The notes under the pieces are model-generated. The model worked only from the letters and a program-made list of their open reading frames with translations. It had not been told where the DNA came from and made no database searches. The translations under genes were made by a program, and so were the position numbers. From Oceanirhabdus sp. W0125-5 (GTDB lineage Bacteria > Bacillota > Clostridia > Clostridiales > Clostridiaceae), in assembly GCF_027938815.1 (NCBI RefSeq), contig NZ_CP115913.1:1212001-1276000 (forward strand): 64,000 nucleotides of DNA. The letters run 5' to 3'. Positions 38,574-47,509 of the stretch are shown here, piece by piece; the first letter of the stretch is position 1, and every line of letters begins with the position of its first letter.

Positions 38574-38699
38574 AAATAAGTCACATATATCTCTTTTTTA
38601 AGAAATTGTTGAAAAAATAGTTAAGTAAAAAGGACAATCGTTAAAGTGTGATACGAGTATAATTCTAAACATAGCTCTCTTTTTTAAAACAATGTTGAA
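38574..38699 (+). repeat. left terminal region with two 25-bp cores (L1, L2)
   Basis: L1 is at 38589-38613 and L2 at 38675-38699. The consensus is CTCTCTTTTTT-N7-TGTTGAA; L1 begins ATCTC instead of CTCTC. Both point rightward. Two further copies point leftward at the other end of the element (43913-43937 and 44003-44027). Confidence 0.75.
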
Positions 38700-38860
38700 T
38701 TGGCTTGATTCGATAGAGTACAAGCCTTAAATAATTTAACGTAACTAGCAGAAGTCTCCCATCTTCTATAAGTGGGAGATGAATGCGTAAAAATAACTTG
38801 CTCCTATTATTTTTGCATTAAAATATAATCAGTAGTTAATAATAGAAATGGGTGATAATT

Positions 38861-38977
38861 ATGAAATTAGATACAAATAATCATTCAGTGTTCTTATTGC
38901 ATTATCATCTTGTATTAGTTATAAAGTATAGAAGAGAAGTAATAAAGAAATATATTCAAAATCAAGGTGAAAAGTGA
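38861..38977 (+). pseudogene. tnpA: truncated IS200-type transposase TnpA
   Basis: A 38-codon frame with ribosome site GGGTGATA reads MKLDTNNHSVFLLHYHLVLV, then [11 protein letters not shown]. This is the TnpA N-terminus including the HYH (HUH) metal motif. The normal protein has about 130-150 residues; here the catalytic tyrosine helix and the rest are missing, and the frame runs straight into the tnpB start. The stub is non-functional as a transposase. Confidence 0.85.
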
Positions 38978-38987
38978 GGTGAGGGAG

Positions 38988-40076
38988 TTGTTAAAAGCTT
39001 ATAAATATAGAATCTATCCTAATTCAGAGCAAAGATTATATTTGGCTAAAACATTTGGTTGTACTAGATTCATATACAATAAAATGTTAGCTGATAGGAT
39101 AAAATCTTATGAAGAAAACAAAGATTTAGACATAAAAAAAGTGAAATATCCAACTCCTGCACAATATAAAAAAGAATTCCCTTGGTTAAAAGAAGTTGAT
39201 AGTTTAGCTTTAGCCAATGCCCAATTAAACTTGAATAAAGCTTATAAAAATTTCTTTAGGGATAAATCCGTAGGATTTCCTAAGTTCAAAAGTAAGAAAA
39301 GTAATTATCACAGTTACACAACTAATAATCAAAACGGAACTGTATGTATTGAATATGGATATATTAAGATTCCTAAATTGAAATCTATGATTAAAATAAA
39401 ATTGCATAGACAATTCACTGGATTAATAAAGAGTTGTACTATAACAAAAACACCAAGTAATAAATACTATGTTTCAATATTGGTTGATACTGAAAATATA
39501 AAGTTGCCAAAAGTAGAAAATAAAATAGGTGTTGATGTTGGCTTGAAAGAGTTTGCTATATGCTCCAATGGTGATAGATATGACAATCCTAAATGGTTAA
39601 GAAAATCAGAAAAAAGACTTAAAAAACTACAAAAGGACTTATCAAGAAAGAAAAAAGGAAGTAATAACAGATATAAAGCTAGATTAAAAGTCGCAAGACT
39701 CCATGAGAAGATTACCAATCAAAGAAAAGATTTTTTACACAAGTTATCTACTAAACTAATCTGTGAAAACCAAACAATAGTTATAGAAAACTTAAAAGTA
39801 AAGAATATGATGAAGAATGATAAGCTATCAAAGGCAATAGGTGAGGTATCATGGTTTGAGTTTAGAAGAATGTTAGAATATAAGGCAGAATGGAATGACA
39901 AAAAGATAGTTATAGCACCATCGAATTATGCTAGTAGTCAATTATGTTCTGAATGTGGTTATAAAAACAAAGAAGTGAAAAACTTAGGGCTCAGAGAGTG
40001 GATTTGTCCTAACTGTAATGCGAAGCATGATAGAGATATAAATGCAAGTAAAAATCTACTGAAACTAGCTATATAG
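38988..40076 (+). CDS. tnpB: TnpB RNA-guided endonuclease
   Basis: This 362-residue protein keeps all RuvC residues: Asp183 (GVDVGLK), Glu267 (VIENLK) and Asp350 (DRDINAS). The CSEC/CPNC zinc finger lies between the last two, so it looks active. The TTG start is chosen because GAGGTG lies 6 bases upstream and the product begins [11 protein letters not shown] as in relatives; a GTG at 38967 is less likely. In this family TnpB uses an RNA from the element's right end to cut the empty target site, favouring retention of the element. Confidence 0.93.
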   Translation: MLKAYKYRIYPNSEQRLYLAKTFGCTRFIYNKMLADRIKSYEENKDLDIKKVKYPTPAQYKKEFPWLKEVDSLALANAQLNLNKAYKNFFRDKSVGFPKFKSKKSNYHSYTTNNQNGTVCIEYGYIKIPKLKSMIKIKLHRQFTGLIKSCTITKTPSNKYYVSILVDTENIKLPKVENKIGVDVGLKEFAICSNGDRYDNPKWLRKSEKRLKKLQKDLSRKKKGSNNRYKARLKVARLHEKITNQRKDFLHKLSTKLICENQTIVIENLKVKNMMKNDKLSKAIGEVSWFEFRRMLEYKAEWNDKKIVIAPSNYASSQLCSECGYKNKEVKNLGLREWICPNCNAKHDRDINASKNLLKLAI

Positions 40077-40188
40077 TTTTGGTAATAACTAAGGTCGGTG
40101 CGACCTTGTAAGCTTGGGTAAACTTGCTCCATTGGGAGTATTGACCAAGAAGCCCCCACTTCAATGAAGTAAGTGGAGGGTAGTTCAC
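40060..40188 (+). ncRNA. probable right-end (omega/reRNA) guide scaffold of TnpB
   Basis: The region from the end of tnpB to the right-end hairpin contains stems GGTCGGTGCGACC, a TTGCTCC/GGGAG pair and CCCACTT/AAGTGGAGGG, the usual arrangement of TnpB guide-RNA scaffolds. By family precedent the guide would be the roughly 16-20 bases immediately after 40188, here AT-rich flank of the outer element (TTAGAATAGATTAAAT). Confidence 0.6.
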
Positions 40189-40317
40189 TTAGAATAGATT
40201 AAATATTTTTTCGTGAGTAATGTTTATAAAAATAAGGAATGGTCATAATTATAAAAGGAATACGAAAATATGTTTGTACAAGTGAAGGTTTGTATAAATG
40301 GTAGTCTGGAGGTAATT

Positions 40318-40338
40318 ATGACTTATTTTTCTAATAGT
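40318..40338 (+). pseudogene. first seven codons of the IS21-interrupted transposase gene
   Basis: CTGGAGG with a six-base gap precedes ATG ACT TAT TTT TCT AAT AGT, which ends exactly at the IS21 boundary. Removing the IS21 element and one ATAGT copy joins it in frame to codons at 42495 (AAT ATA AAT GAA AAA...). The true start of the outer transposase gene is therefore here. Confidence 0.8.
40334..40338 (+). repeat. IS21 target-site duplication, left copy
   Basis: ATAGT here and at 42490-42494 flank the IS21-family element directly. Four to eight bases is the range known for IS21. Confidence 0.75.
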
Positions 40339-40439
40339 TGTAAATTATATAATCAAATTAGCCAAAAATTATAATCTCAAACTACACAAATTTGTACATT
40401 TTTTAGTATAATATTTCAAAAAAAGTTAGGAGAAATATT

Positions 40440-41657
40440 ATGAGAAAAGATGTGTCAAATCAAATAAATTTAATAAGAGAGGAGATAGATTTATTGAATA
40501 AAAGCGAATTAGCTAGACGATTTAATTGCGATAGAAGAACAATCGATAAGTACTTAACAGAATCAAATAGTTCTACAAGAAAACCTAGAGTTATTAATGG
40601 GAAACTTGATGATTATAAAGAAATAGTTAAAGATAAAGCTGATAACTATGGATCTACTTCAATGGCTATATTCAAATTTATACAGAAAAAAGGCTATACA
40701 GGAGGATACCAAACAGTAAATAGTTTTGTGAAAAAACATAGAAAATCACAGGTGAAAAAAGCAACAATAAGGTTTGATACAAGTCCAGGACTTCAAGCTC
40801 AAGTAGATTGGAAAGAAAGTATAAAAATGATTAATAAGGAAGGTGAAGTATTTGAAGTAAATATATTTTTGATGGTTCTAGGATATTCAAGACTAAAATA
40901 TTTGAAATTAACAATGGATAGAACTCAAAAAACTCTGTTTGAATGTTTATTTGAAGCTTTTAGATATTATCAAGGGATACCTAAAGAAATACTTTTCGAT
41001 AATATGTCCACGGTAGTGGATAGGAATACTACTTCTTTTAAAAATGTATCCATAAATAAAAATTTCAAATACTTCTCTATGGATGCTGGGTTTGATGTAA
41101 TCACATGTAGACCATATAGGCCTCAAACTAAAGGTAAAGTAGAAACTCTAGCGAAGCTAGTGGACAGGCTAACGCCTTTTAATGAAGAATTCAATACATT
41201 TGAAGATTTAGAGAAGATAGTAGAATCATTTAATCATGATATTAATAGTGAAATTTCACAAGCAACGAACGAGGTACCATTTATAAGATTTGAAAAAGAA
41301 AAAGAGTATTTAAACCCGTTACCTACAATGGATATCCTTCTATCATATTTCCACCACGAAAAAGAATATAAGGTATCTAATGAATCCATGATTAGATATA
41401 AAGGTAAAAAATACTCCGTTCCAACCTGTTATATAGGTTGTTATTTAACCGTTTCAGAAATAGAATCTGAACTTTATATTTATTATACTAAAGATTTAGT
41501 TGCTTGTCATAAGATATCCGATAAAACTTTTCACTATAAAAAAGATCATGCAAAAGAAATACTACTTTCAAATGCTCTGAGCCATTATGCAGAAGATGAT
41601 GTAGAACTTTTTATTGAAGAAAACTTAAAGAATATGGATATTTTTTTAGAGGAGTGA
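40440..41657 (+). CDS. istA: IS21-family transposase IstA
   Basis: This 405-residue DDE transposase has an N-terminal helix-turn-helix (about 20-42, KSELARRFNCDRRTIDKYL), catalytic Asp123 (AQVDWKE), Asp187 (LFDNMS) and Glu235 (KGKVETL) and a C-terminal beta-barrel. The triad is intact. ATG follows TTAGGAG. istB starts 4 bases after its stop. Confidence 0.95.
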   Translation: MRKDVSNQINLIREEIDLLNKSELARRFNCDRRTIDKYLTESNSSTRKPRVINGKLDDYKEIVKDKADNYGSTSMAIFKFIQKKGYTGGYQTVNSFVKKHRKSQVKKATIRFDTSPGLQAQVDWKESIKMINKEGEVFEVNIFLMVLGYSRLKYLKLTMDRTQKTLFECLFEAFRYYQGIPKEILFDNMSTVVDRNTTSFKNVSINKNFKYFSMDAGFDVITCRPYRPQTKGKVETLAKLVDRLTPFNEEFNTFEDLEKIVESFNHDINSEISQATNEVPFIRFEKEKEYLNPLPTMDILLSYFHHEKEYKVSNESMIRYKGKKYSVPTCYIGCYLTVSEIESELYIYYTKDLVACHKISDKTFHYKKDHAKEILLSNALSHYAEDDVELFIEENLKNMDIFLEE

Positions 41658-41661
41658 TTAA

Positions 41662-42429
41662 ATGAGTAATTATAACAAACTACTTAATAACCTTGAAACA
41701 CTGAAATTAGAGAAATTTAGAAGTTTTCTGCCAAACTTCTTAGATGAAATAACTAATAAGGATCTTACATTTATTGATGCTTTATTAGCATTGACAGAGA
41801 AAGAATTAGAATTTAGAAATGAGAGAGCTTCAAGGATTCAGATAGCTGTATCTGCATTTCCTTTTGAAAAAACTTTGTCAGATTTTGATTTCGATTTTCA
41901 ACCTTCAATAAACAAAACTCAAATATTAGATTTAGAGAGTTTAAGGTTCATTGAAAATAAAGAAAACATACTATTCTTTGGTTCTTCAGGGGTTGGAAAA
42001 ACTCACTTAGCTGTAGCACTTGGTGTTGCTGCAGCTAAGAAAAGACATTTAACTTATTTTATATCATGTCATGATTTAATTATGCAGCTCAACAAAGCTC
42101 ATGCGGAGAATAGATTAGAAACAAAATTAAAACACTATGCAAAGTACAAGTTATTAATTATTGATGAAATAGGTTATCTACCAATTGATAAACAAGGTGC
42201 TAACCTATTGTTTCAATTAATAAATAAGAGATACGAGAAAAATTCAACTATTATAACTACCAATCAACCTTTTAGTAAATGGGGTGAAGTTTTTTCAGAT
42301 ATTACACTTGCTAACGCAATATTGGATAGACTGATTCATCATTCAAGTATTGTTAAAATCACTGGACCATCCTATAGATTAAAAGGAAAGATAGAGGTAA
42401 TGGAAAGTAAGAAAATCAAAAATCAATAA
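41662..42429 (+). CDS. istB: IS21-family AAA+ helper ATPase IstB
   Basis: This 255-residue DnaC-like AAA+ ATPase selects and remodels target DNA for IstA. Walker A is GSSGVGKT (107-114), Walker B is LLIIDEIGYL (Asp168, Glu169), followed by sensor-1 TTNQPF. The typical IstB N-terminal domain is present (1-75). It is coupled to istA and ends about 60 bases before the right end of the element. Confidence 0.95.
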   Translation: MSNYNKLLNNLETLKLEKFRSFLPNFLDEITNKDLTFIDALLALTEKELEFRNERASRIQIAVSAFPFEKTLSDFDFDFQPSINKTQILDLESLRFIENKENILFFGSSGVGKTHLAVALGVAAAKKRHLTYFISCHDLIMQLNKAHAENRLETKLKHYAKYKLLIIDEIGYLPIDKQGANLLFQLINKRYEKNSTIITTNQPFSKWGEVFSDITLANAILDRLIHHSSIVKITGPSYRLKGKIEVMESKKIKNQ

Positions 42430-42489
42430 TTATAATAATTGTACATTTTGAGATTATAATTTTTGTGCATTTTGGGATTGACATTTACA

Positions 42490-42494
42490 ATAGT
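42490..42494 (+). repeat. IS21 target-site duplication, right copy
   Basis: ATAGT directly repeats 40334-40338 and starts the first base after the IS21 right end. Confidence 0.75.
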
Positions 42495-43808
42495 AATATA
42501 AATGAAAAATCAAATGAGCAAAAAAGAATGTGGTTTAAAGAACAGTATGAGACTGATTTAAATGAAGGTTTTATAGAGGAGTTTAAAGATGAGTTTTTAG
42601 ATAAATTTGAGAAAGATATACTGAGCTACAATCTGAGTGATGAGATAAAATCAAACTTAATTAAAATTATTAATATAAGTAGGGATAGAGAGAGAAAGAT
42701 TTTTGAAGAGAGGCAATTGAAAGCTCAAGAGCGTGCAATGAGAGAGAAGAAGAGGATCAGTAGGCTAAGAATTCTTGAGAGAATAATAAAGGAGATAGAT
42801 AGAGATAAAATACATGAGAAAGAGGAAGAGATAATTGATGGAATAAGAGGGGAAAGGTTCAAGGAGGGTGGGGTGTGTCCACATTGTGGATATAAAAAGA
42901 TTTGGAAGTATGGTAAATATGATGGGAAGCAGAGATATAAATGCAAGGGTGAAGAGTGTGGAAAGACATTCAGTGATACAACTATGTCTCCTATGTATTA
43001 TAGTAAAAAAGGAATATATAAATGGATAGAATATATGAAGTGTATGGTGAGAGGGTTATCTTTAAGAGAATGTAGTCGCATAGTAGGAATAAATATTGCC
43101 ACTGCTTTTTTCTGGCGTCATAAAATAATGGATGGATTGAGAGCAAATATGGGAACGGGTTGCGTTGGTGGAATTGTTGAGTTAGGACATAGGCTAGTTG
43201 TTGAGAGCAAAAAAGGGAATATAAATAAGAAAAACGATCGTCGGGGGTTATTTAGTAACGGAAGAAGAGGTGGCCTTAAGAATAAATATACGCTGATTTT
43301 TAATGATAATAAACCAAATATTAATTATGTAGTATGTGCTGTGGACAGATGTGGAAATATGATCGTTGAGGCATGTAATGATAGGCGAATAGATAAGCGT
43401 GTGTTAGAAACTATTTTCTATGGAAATATTGAATATGGAACTGTATTATGTACAGAAGGAAACAGGTATTATCAGCAATTTGCCGATGAGTTTGGGCTGT
43501 TCTTGGGAAGGAGTTGTACTGGTGATCAAAATGAGGAATATCATATAAGGAATCTAATGGCTATGAAAAGAGAGATAAATAATTGGCTAACTTGTTTTAA
43601 CGGGGTATCAAGTAAATATCTGACTAATTATTTATATTGGTATAGATGGTTAAAAGAGAAGAGCATTTATAACGGGGAGTTGCAATTGGGGGAAAATGAT
43701 TACCATAATGAGACTAAGTGTTTCTTTATAGAAAGTCATACTACGTATACAGGTATGATTATAAAAGATTTTAAGGAACGGAAGCCAATTTTTGTAACTG
43801 CAGCTTAG
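42495..43808 (+). pseudogene. zinc-finger ISXO2/IS1595-like transposase, interrupted and catalytically degenerate
   Basis: The reading frame of 437 codons continues the gene whose start lies at 40318. It has a charged coiled-coil extension (about the first 110 residues), a zinc ribbon (CPHC, then CKGEEC; VCPHCGYKKIWKYGKYDGKQ), a helix-turn-helix (LSLRECSRIVGINIATAFFWRHKIM) and an ISXO2-like RNase H region. The metal-binding motifs known as VEADET and LCTDxxRxY read VELGHR and LCTEGNRYY here, so the first Asp is lost and the second is Glu. The frame is otherwise open, implying that protein sequence was maintained before IS21 struck. Confidence 0.8.
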
Positions 43809-43912
43809 GTGAAGTTGGGGGTACAATCTGCAGTATAAGTCATTGAAATAACTTGATTAGCTGATTGTCCAAGCATGAAAAAGGGGGGAAGGATAAGATT
43901 TAGAGAATATTT

Positions 43913-44042
43913 TTCAACAGTATTATAAAAAAGAGAGATATGCTGCATATTTATTTTAGTTTTATTAGTAATATTTTTGATGTGAGAATAGGTTGTATAC
44001 TTTTCAACAGCATTTTAAAAAAGAGAGATAGGTTACTAAATT
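43913..44042 (-). repeat. right terminal region with two 25-bp cores (R2, R1)
   Basis: R2 (43913-43937) and R1 (44003-44027) read, on the minus strand, CTCTCTTTTTT-N7-TGTTGAA, the same as L1/L2 on the plus strand at 38589-38699. The last 15 bases, 44028-44042, match the first 15 of the left end at 11 positions when inverted. Confidence 0.75.
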
Positions 44043-44050
44043 CATTAAAT
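44043..44050 (+). repeat. 8-bp target-site duplication, right copy
   Basis: CATTAAAT begins immediately after the right end of the outer element and directly repeats 38566-38573. Confidence 0.65.
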
Positions 44051-44268
44051 TATACTTGATGAAAGTGGAGATTGAACTAAATTAAAATTTATCAACAGTT
44101 AGTATAAATTAATCAGTAGTTATTCACAGATTTTAAAATTTATTAAGTTAATTATCAGATAATTGTGGATAATTCGGTTTATAACTAAAATTGCCTATAA
44201 ATATAATAAAATGTATAATGAATATAGGTTTAAAGAGTTTATAGAAATAGATTAGGGGGAAGGAGTAT

Positions 44269-45246
44269 ATGAGAACTCAGAAAATAGTTCAAAGGAAAAG
44301 TAAAAAGCCAAAAAGAGCTAAGAAAATTATATTGGGGATATTAGTAGTTTTACTTTTGACCGTTGTAGGAGGATTATTATATGTACCTCATATGGTGATG
44401 AAAGATATGGTTAATATGCATGTAAACCATAAAAAAATACACTCAGGGGAAGATTATAGACTTATGACAGATAAAGTTGAGCTTATGACAGAAGATGGTC
44501 TTAAGATTGTTGCTCAAGAAGTATTAGTGGATAAGCCTAAAGCTATGGTAATTTTTTTATCAGGGATACACAATCCTTCAGTTACTGCTTACTTTGGGCA
44601 TGGGAAAATGCTAAAGGATAATGGATATGGCTCTTTATTAGTAGATTTGAGAGCTCATGGAGAAAGTGAAGGAGAGGTAATAGGTTTAGGATATAAAGAA
44701 TATTTAGATGTTAAAGCTGCTGTTGAGTATATTGAAGATAAGTATTCTGATATTCCTATAGTTATATTTGGTGTTTCTATGGGTGGAGCAACGGCAATAA
44801 ATTCTATTGGAGAAATTGAAGAAATTGATGGATTGATTAGTATGTCGGCCTATTCGTCTTTTGAAGATGTATTCTATGAAAATATGATAAACATGGATGC
44901 TCCTGAAGTATATGCGAAGCTGCAAAAGCCATTTGTAAAAGTATATACAGCTTATAAATATGGTCCTAAAGCATTCTCTATGAATCCAAAGAATCAGATA
45001 AAGAAATTAGGGGATAGACCAGCACTTTTAATGCATTCAAAAGAGGATTCACAAGTTTCTTTTGAAAATTTTGAAAGAATAATGAAGAATGCACCTAAGC
45101 ATGTTCAGACTTTAATTGTAGAAGGGGATGAACATATGATTTTATCCACAGATGAAGAGTTTGAGAACCCGCTTTTAAATGAAGAATACTCTAATAAAAT
45201 TTTAAATTTTATGAAGAAAAATTTTGATGGAAAGAAAAAAGATTAA
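44269..45246 (+). CDS. membrane-anchored alpha/beta hydrolase
   Basis: This 325-residue protein has a basic N-terminus and one membrane anchor (about 22-42) followed by an alpha/beta-hydrolase domain facing outside. The nucleophile elbow is GVSMGG (Ser170), the acid region is LLMHSKEDSQV and the catalytic His is in EGDEHMIL. LRAHGESEG is also typical of this group (DUF1749/BAAT-like hydrolases). The substrate is unknown. ATG follows GGGGGAAGGAG. Confidence 0.9.
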   Translation: MRTQKIVQRKSKKPKRAKKIILGILVVLLLTVVGGLLYVPHMVMKDMVNMHVNHKKIHSGEDYRLMTDKVELMTEDGLKIVAQEVLVDKPKAMVIFLSGIHNPSVTAYFGHGKMLKDNGYGSLLVDLRAHGESEGEVIGLGYKEYLDVKAAVEYIEDKYSDIPIVIFGVSMGGATAINSIGEIEEIDGLISMSAYSSFEDVFYENMINMDAPEVYAKLQKPFVKVYTAYKYGPKAFSMNPKNQIKKLGDRPALLMHSKEDSQVSFENFERIMKNAPKHVQTLIVEGDEHMILSTDEEFENPLLNEEYSNKILNFMKKNFDGKKKD

Positions 45247-45323
45247 TAAACATAAGCTAGTCTTAAAGTATATAATAGTTAAAAATTATCAATAGTATTA
45301 GAGAGTTTTGGGAGGGTGGCTGT

Positions 45324-46022
45324 GTGGATATAAATGTATTAGTTGTTGATGACGAAAGGGAAATCTGTGAACTTATAGAGATATATCTTGAAAAAGAAGG
45401 ATACAAGGTATATAAGGCATATGATGGACTAGAGGCAGTTAATATAATGAGAAAAGAGGATATAAATTTAGCATTGATTGACATAATGATACCTGAGATA
45501 AATGGATATAAAGTGGTAAAGAAGATAAGAGATGGTGGCAAGATTCCTATAATAATGATATCTGCAAAGAATGAACCACAGGATAAAATATTAGGTTTGG
45601 ATTTAGGGGCAGATGATTATATAACAAAACCTTTTAATCCTTTAGAGCTTGTGGCAAGGGTAAATGCCCAGCTAAGAAGATTCTATGAGTTCAATGAGGT
45701 GAAAACAGAGAAAGTGCTGGAAAAAATAATAAGACATAAGGAGCTTACTTTGGATACTGGGAGATGTCTCTTATTAAAAGGTGAAAAGGAGATAAATCTT
45801 ACATCTAAGGAATTTAAAATTATGGCCATGCTCATGGGGCGGATCGGACAGATCTTTACCAAAAAGCAGATATATGAAGAGGTGTGGGAAGAACAGTATT
45901 TTGGTGAGGATAATGTGATAATGGTGCACATGAGTAAGCTGAGAGATAAGATAGAAGATATTCCAAAAGAGCCTAAGTATTTTAAAACAGTAAGAGGCCT
46001 TGGGTACAAGATAATGGATTAG
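45324..46022 (+). CDS. OmpR-family response regulator
   Basis: This 232-residue regulator starts at GTG behind GGAGGGTGG. The receiver has DDE at the acidic pocket, Asp53 (LIDIMIPE) and a Ser/Lys switch (ISAKNEP). The winged-helix C-terminus ends TVRGLGYKIMD. The VanR-like pattern and the kinase 9 bases downstream make it a two-component pair, followed by ABC exporters that are plausible targets. Confidence 0.95.
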   Translation: MDINVLVVDDEREICELIEIYLEKEGYKVYKAYDGLEAVNIMRKEDINLALIDIMIPEINGYKVVKKIRDGGKIPIIMISAKNEPQDKILGLDLGADDYITKPFNPLELVARVNAQLRRFYEFNEVKTEKVLEKIIRHKELTLDTGRCLLLKGEKEINLTSKEFKIMAMLMGRIGQIFTKKQIYEEVWEEQYFGEDNVIMVHMSKLRDKIEDIPKEPKYFKTVRGLGYKIMD

Positions 46023-46031
46023 GTGGATAAG

Positions 46032-47495
46032 ATGAAAAAAAATAATAAAAATTTGAAGAGTATCTTTTTGAAAAATTATGTGTTTTTGATACTGGGTATA
46101 ATCTTAGTGGCATTAATAACAGGCTCGATGCTTATGATTTTGTTAATGAATGTGATTACAGGTGCAAAAAGTGAGGACTTTCCTAGGATAACAGCACAGC
46201 AGTTAGTGAGAGCTGATTATGATAATATTGATGGTACCATGATAATGGAGTATGATGGGTGGATTGAGATACTTTATAATAATGAAGTTATCCATGTAAT
46301 AGGGGAAAAGCTTGATGATAAGATGAGTTATACTCGAAAAGAGTTGTTAGACAGAATAAGCAGCTATGGCCTTGATATGGTGATAGATGAGTTTAGTACA
46401 ACCGCTACAGAGTTTCAAGGGGTTGATGGGAAGACATATACATGCTTAGTTATATTCCCTATAAATCAAAAGGGGATACATTTTGGGCTTGGTTCTGAAT
46501 ATGATGGGACAAATATAGATAGCAAGTTCTCCTTCTTTGGAAGATTCATTGGGTTATCTTTTATAGGAGGAATAGTAATATTAGTATTAATATTCAGTAA
46601 GAGATTGAATAAGAAGATAGTAAGACCACTTGAAAAACTGTCAGAGGGGATAAAGGATATAGATTTTGATAAATTGGGTAAACCTATTGAAATCAATGCA
46701 CCTAGGGAGATTGAATATATAAAGGATTCAATAAATGATATGACCAAGAGATTGGTTAAGGAGAAAGAAGCTAATCATAATATTATGGAAAACAAGAAGA
46801 GGATGATTAGGGATATTTCCCATGATCTTAAAACTCCAATAACTACAATACAGGGGTATTCAAGACTACTTATTGATGATGATAATATTGATAAAGTTAA
46901 TAAGAAGAAGTATCTGGGATATATACATGATAAATCAATTAGGCTAAATTATCTAATAGAATCTTTATTCAACTACACAAAACTTGATAGTGGAGATTTT
47001 GTTCTTAAGAGAGTAAATGGAGATATGTCTCAATTCCTAAGAGAGTTTTTAGTGGAAAATCACGGAGATATTGAGAGTAGAGGATTTGAACTTATAGCAG
47101 ATATCCCTGATAGAGAGATAAAAATTAGATTCGATAGGTTTGAGATGGAGAGAGCTCTTAGTAATTTAATTGGAAATGCACTTAAGTACAATCCTCAAGG
47201 AACAAAGATAGAGTGTTCACTAAAAGCGGATGAGGAGAATATCACTATAGTTATTATGGATGATGGCGTTGGTATGGATGAGCATATAAAAGAAGATATA
47301 TTCAAGGAGTTCACAAGAGGTGATTATGCTAGAAGAACAGATGGTGGAAGTGGACTTGGTCTTGCCATCACTAAAAAGATAATAGAACTTCATGGAGGAG
47401 TAATAAGATTAGAAACGGAGAAAAATAAAGGAGCAAGATTTATTATGATCATTCCAAAGAGCCAAGTATATGAAGTTAAGGTAATGAAAAGATAA
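46032..47495 (+). CDS. sensor histidine kinase
   Basis: This 487-residue kinase has two membrane segments (about 17-40 and 170-192), HAMP, the H-box DISHDLKTPITTIQGYS, the N-box LIGNALKYN and G-boxes DDGVGMDE and GGSGLGLAIT. ATG 46032 follows GGTGG by 5 bases and is preferred to a GTG at 46023. A 120-residue extracellular loop is the likely sensor. Cell-envelope or antibiotic sensing is inferred from the ABC genes that follow. Confidence 0.94.
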   Translation: MKKNNKNLKSIFLKNYVFLILGIILVALITGSMLMILLMNVITGAKSEDFPRITAQQLVRADYDNIDGTMIMEYDGWIEILYNNEVIHVIGEKLDDKMSYTRKELLDRISSYGLDMVIDEFSTTATEFQGVDGKTYTCLVIFPINQKGIHFGLGSEYDGTNIDSKFSFFGRFIGLSFIGGIVILVLIFSKRLNKKIVRPLEKLSEGIKDIDFDKLGKPIEINAPREIEYIKDSINDMTKRLVKEKEANHNIMENKKRMIRDISHDLKTPITTIQGYSRLLIDDDNIDKVNKKKYLGYIHDKSIRLNYLIESLFNYTKLDSGDFVLKRVNGDMSQFLREFLVENHGDIESRGFELIADIPDREIKIRFDRFEMERALSNLIGNALKYNPQGTKIECSLKADEENITIVIMDDGVGMDEHIKEDIFKEFTRGDYARRTDGGSGLGLAITKKIIELHGGVIRLETEKNKGARFIMIIPKSQVYEVKVMKR

Positions 47496-47509
47496 GAAAA
47501 GCTAGAGAA

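Larger units (their letters stand above)
38754..40188 (+). mobile_element. IS200/IS605-family TnpB element with truncated tnpA
   Basis: The left-end hairpin TCTCCCAT/GTGGGAGA (38757-38785) and right-end hairpin CCCCCACTT/AAGTGGAGGG (40153-40180) flank a tnpA stub and a full tnpB. Such ends are single-strand cleavage sites in this family. The left limit is uncertain; the right end is placed after GGTAGTTCAC at 40188. It sits inside the outer element, upstream of its transposase, and cannot move without TnpA from elsewhere. Confidence 0.7.
40339..42489 (+). mobile_element. complete IS21-family insertion sequence
   Basis: This 2151-bp element has ends that both begin TGTAAAT. After 17 variable bases each end carries the identical 19-mer CAAAAATTATAATCTCAAA (40363-40381 and, inverted, 42447-42465), with further internal near-repeats (TGTACATTTTGAGATT, TGTGCATTTTGGGATT), as usual for IS21 multiple-site ends. 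It encodes intact IstA and IstB and is flanked by ATAGT duplications. The clean duplication and intact genes indicate a fairly recent insertion. Confidence 0.9.
38574..44042 (+). mobile_element. outer IS1595/ISXO2-like element, 5.5 kb, with nested insertions
   Basis: The ends match as inverted repeats over about 45 bp (AAATAAGTCACATAT against AATTTAGTAACCTAT, then a 25-bp core). Each end carries two copies of the core, about 85-90 bp apart. An 8-bp direct repeat, CATTAAAT, flanks the whole. Inside are, in order, a TnpB element, a zinc-finger transposase gene split at codon 7 and an IS21-family element within that split. Without the two insertions the outer element would be roughly 1.8-2 kb. 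The outer limits are read from the repeats and have not been tested against an empty site. Confidence 0.65.
43809..44268 (+). other. non-coding right end of the outer element and hydrolase leader
   Basis: No gene is supported in these 460 bases. The left part holds the right terminal repeats of the outer element. The part after 44050 is AT-rich leader of the next gene and contains a GATTTTAAAATTTATTAAG stretch with TTATCAGATAATTGTGGATAA-type short inverted repeats, but no recognisable riboswitch. Confidence 0.6.

Noticed and set aside
42465..42494. GTG at 42465 as the true start of the ISXO2-like gene
   Set aside because: It lies inside the IS21 right end; the real start is at 40318.
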